From assembly GCA_002841395.1 (NCBI GenBank), contig PGZM01000002.1, positions 380,201 through 444,200 of the forward strand: DNA of 64,000 bases. Reading direction: 5' to 3'. Under the pieces are notes generated by a model. It saw nothing but the letters and a program-made list of their open reading frames with translations. It was not told the DNA's origin and made no database searches. The DNA comes from Firmicutes bacterium HGW-Firmicutes-9. Its GTDB lineage: Bacteria > Bacillota > Clostridia > Christensenellales > CAG-138. Both the position numbers and the translations under genes were made by a program. Position 1 is the first letter of the stretch, and each line of letters starts with the position of its first letter. Positions 63,602-64,000 of this stretch are shown here, one piece after another.

Positions 63602-63651
63602 CCATATATGTTACATATGGTACATTTTATCAGTTCTTTTTGGTTTGTCAA
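63602..63651 (-). promoter_or_regulatory. Promoter and candidate operator of the Crp/Fnr-ABC importer operon
   Basis: TTGACA (63651-63646, perfect), 16 bases, TAAAAT (63629-63624) with TGA before it, on the minus strand. A CCATAT/ATATGG inverted repeat (63602-63607 and 63615-63620) centred on the predicted start near 63617 is placed like a repressor site, perhaps for the regulator itself. Confidence 0.65.
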
Positions 63652-63703
63652 TCCGGTAATTGAAAATCGATTCAAAATGATTGATTCCGAAAAATGCGGA
63701 CCC

Positions 63704-63733
63704 TTGTTTGTATTTCAGCGCCTGCTATGATAT
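63704..63733 (+). promoter_or_regulatory. Promoter of the exonuclease III gene
   Basis: TTGTTT (63704-63709), 18 bases, TATGAT (63728-63733) with TGC before it. The leader is about 38 bases. Confidence 0.6.
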
Positions 63734-63777
63734 ATTGAAGACTAGAATATTTACCCGTGAAAGGAGTGTCGGACGAT

Positions 63778-64000
63778 GAAGTTGATCTCTTGGAATGTCA
63801 ACGGGCTTCGCGCCTGCATCACGAAAGGGTTTTACGATTTTGTCAACGCACAACAGCCGGATCTCATCGGCCTGCAGGAGACCAAGATGCAGCCGGAACA
63901 GTTTGACGGCGGCATCGACGGTTATGAGGTCTATTGGAACAGCGCCATCAAAAAAGGCTACTCCGGCACAGCCGTGTTTGCAAAGAAAGAGCCGCTCTCC
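63778..64000 (+). CDS. xth: Exodeoxyribonuclease III, N-terminal part (cut by window edge)
   Basis: An AP endonuclease/exonuclease III of base excision repair. The visible 74 residues begin MKLISWNVNGLRACITKG, with the metal- and substrate-binding Asn in NVNGLRA, and include IGLQETKMQ, whose Glu34 is the main metal ligand. AAAGGAG stands nine bases before the ATG. The rest lies beyond the window. Confidence 0.95.

Overview
The window is about 53% G+C and almost entirely housekeeping and metabolic chromosome of a Gram-positive-type anaerobe, most likely a Clostridia-class Bacillota. I lean to a Christensenellales/Oscillospirales-like lineage, but only from gene content. Evidence: a long SRP RNA that keeps the Alu domain; conserved Firmicute gene strings (rsmD-coaD-x-patatin, phoH-yqfF-ybeY-cdd-era-recO, rho-rpmE-DUF1385-prmC-prfA-tsaC-rpiB-upp, Asp23-DAK2); an iron-sulfur two-subunit serine dehydratase; a pyrophosphate-type phosphofructokinase; DapL; AckA-Pta; and a complete V-type ATPase. 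No tRNA, rRNA, CRISPR, prophage, IS element or integrase was seen.

Layout. 1-2.7 kb: pta-ackA (ackA cut by the window edge), divergent from tmcAL, the acetate-using tRNA acetylation enzyme, across an inverted repeat holding two mirrored extended -10 boxes. 2.8-5.8 kb: patatin-like lipase, coiled-coil protein, coaD, rsmD. 6-8.3 kb: a lipoprotein L,D-transpeptidase coupled to an M23 peptidase (cell wall). 8.5-14.2 kb: phoH operon with four genes joined by ATGA overlaps. 14.4-17.3 kb: polyprenyl-phosphate transporter (DUF368) next to a GT-C-type membrane glycosyltransferase. 17.5-21 kb: dapL-tmk and VOC-pfp, ending at a strong terminator. 21-25.3 kb: nitrilase-family amidase, ABC exporter, sdaAA/sdaAB. 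25.35-25.65 kb: SRP RNA with its own promoter and terminator. 25.7-26.6 kb: QueG-like iron-sulfur protein. 26.7-35.4 kb: nine-gene V-ATPase in the order of Enterococcus hirae ntpFIKECGABD, with Na+ ligands conserved in subunit K. 35.7-43.2 kb: rho to upp cluster; Rho carries a long Gln/Tyr/Gly-rich prion-like insertion. 43.6-45 kb: DivIC/FtsB-like protein (possibly leaderless) and Ppx/GppA. 45.1-48.6 kb: response regulator, sensor kinase, HtrA envelope-stress operon. 48.8-57.7 kb: mutS2, aminotransferase, recG, DAK2, Asp23, yebC. 57.8-60.6 kb: type 4 uracil-DNA glycosylase, a NagB-fold protein that has lost catalytic residues and is coupled to an alpha/beta hydrolase, and a GNAT acetyltransferase. 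60.6-63.5 kb: a Crp/Fnr regulator co-transcribed with a sulfonate/nitrate-type ABC importer. 63.8 kb to end: start of exonuclease III.

Themes. Energy metabolism looks built on substrate-level acetate formation, PPi-linked glycolysis and an ion-pumping V-ATPase. Many genes overlap by ATGA, and several starts are TTG behind good ribosome binding sites. The best leads for new biology are the Rho prion-like domain, the degenerate NagB-like protein, the DUF368/GT-C pair and the mirrored promoter between pta and tmcAL. I saw no obvious defence island or biosynthetic cluster.
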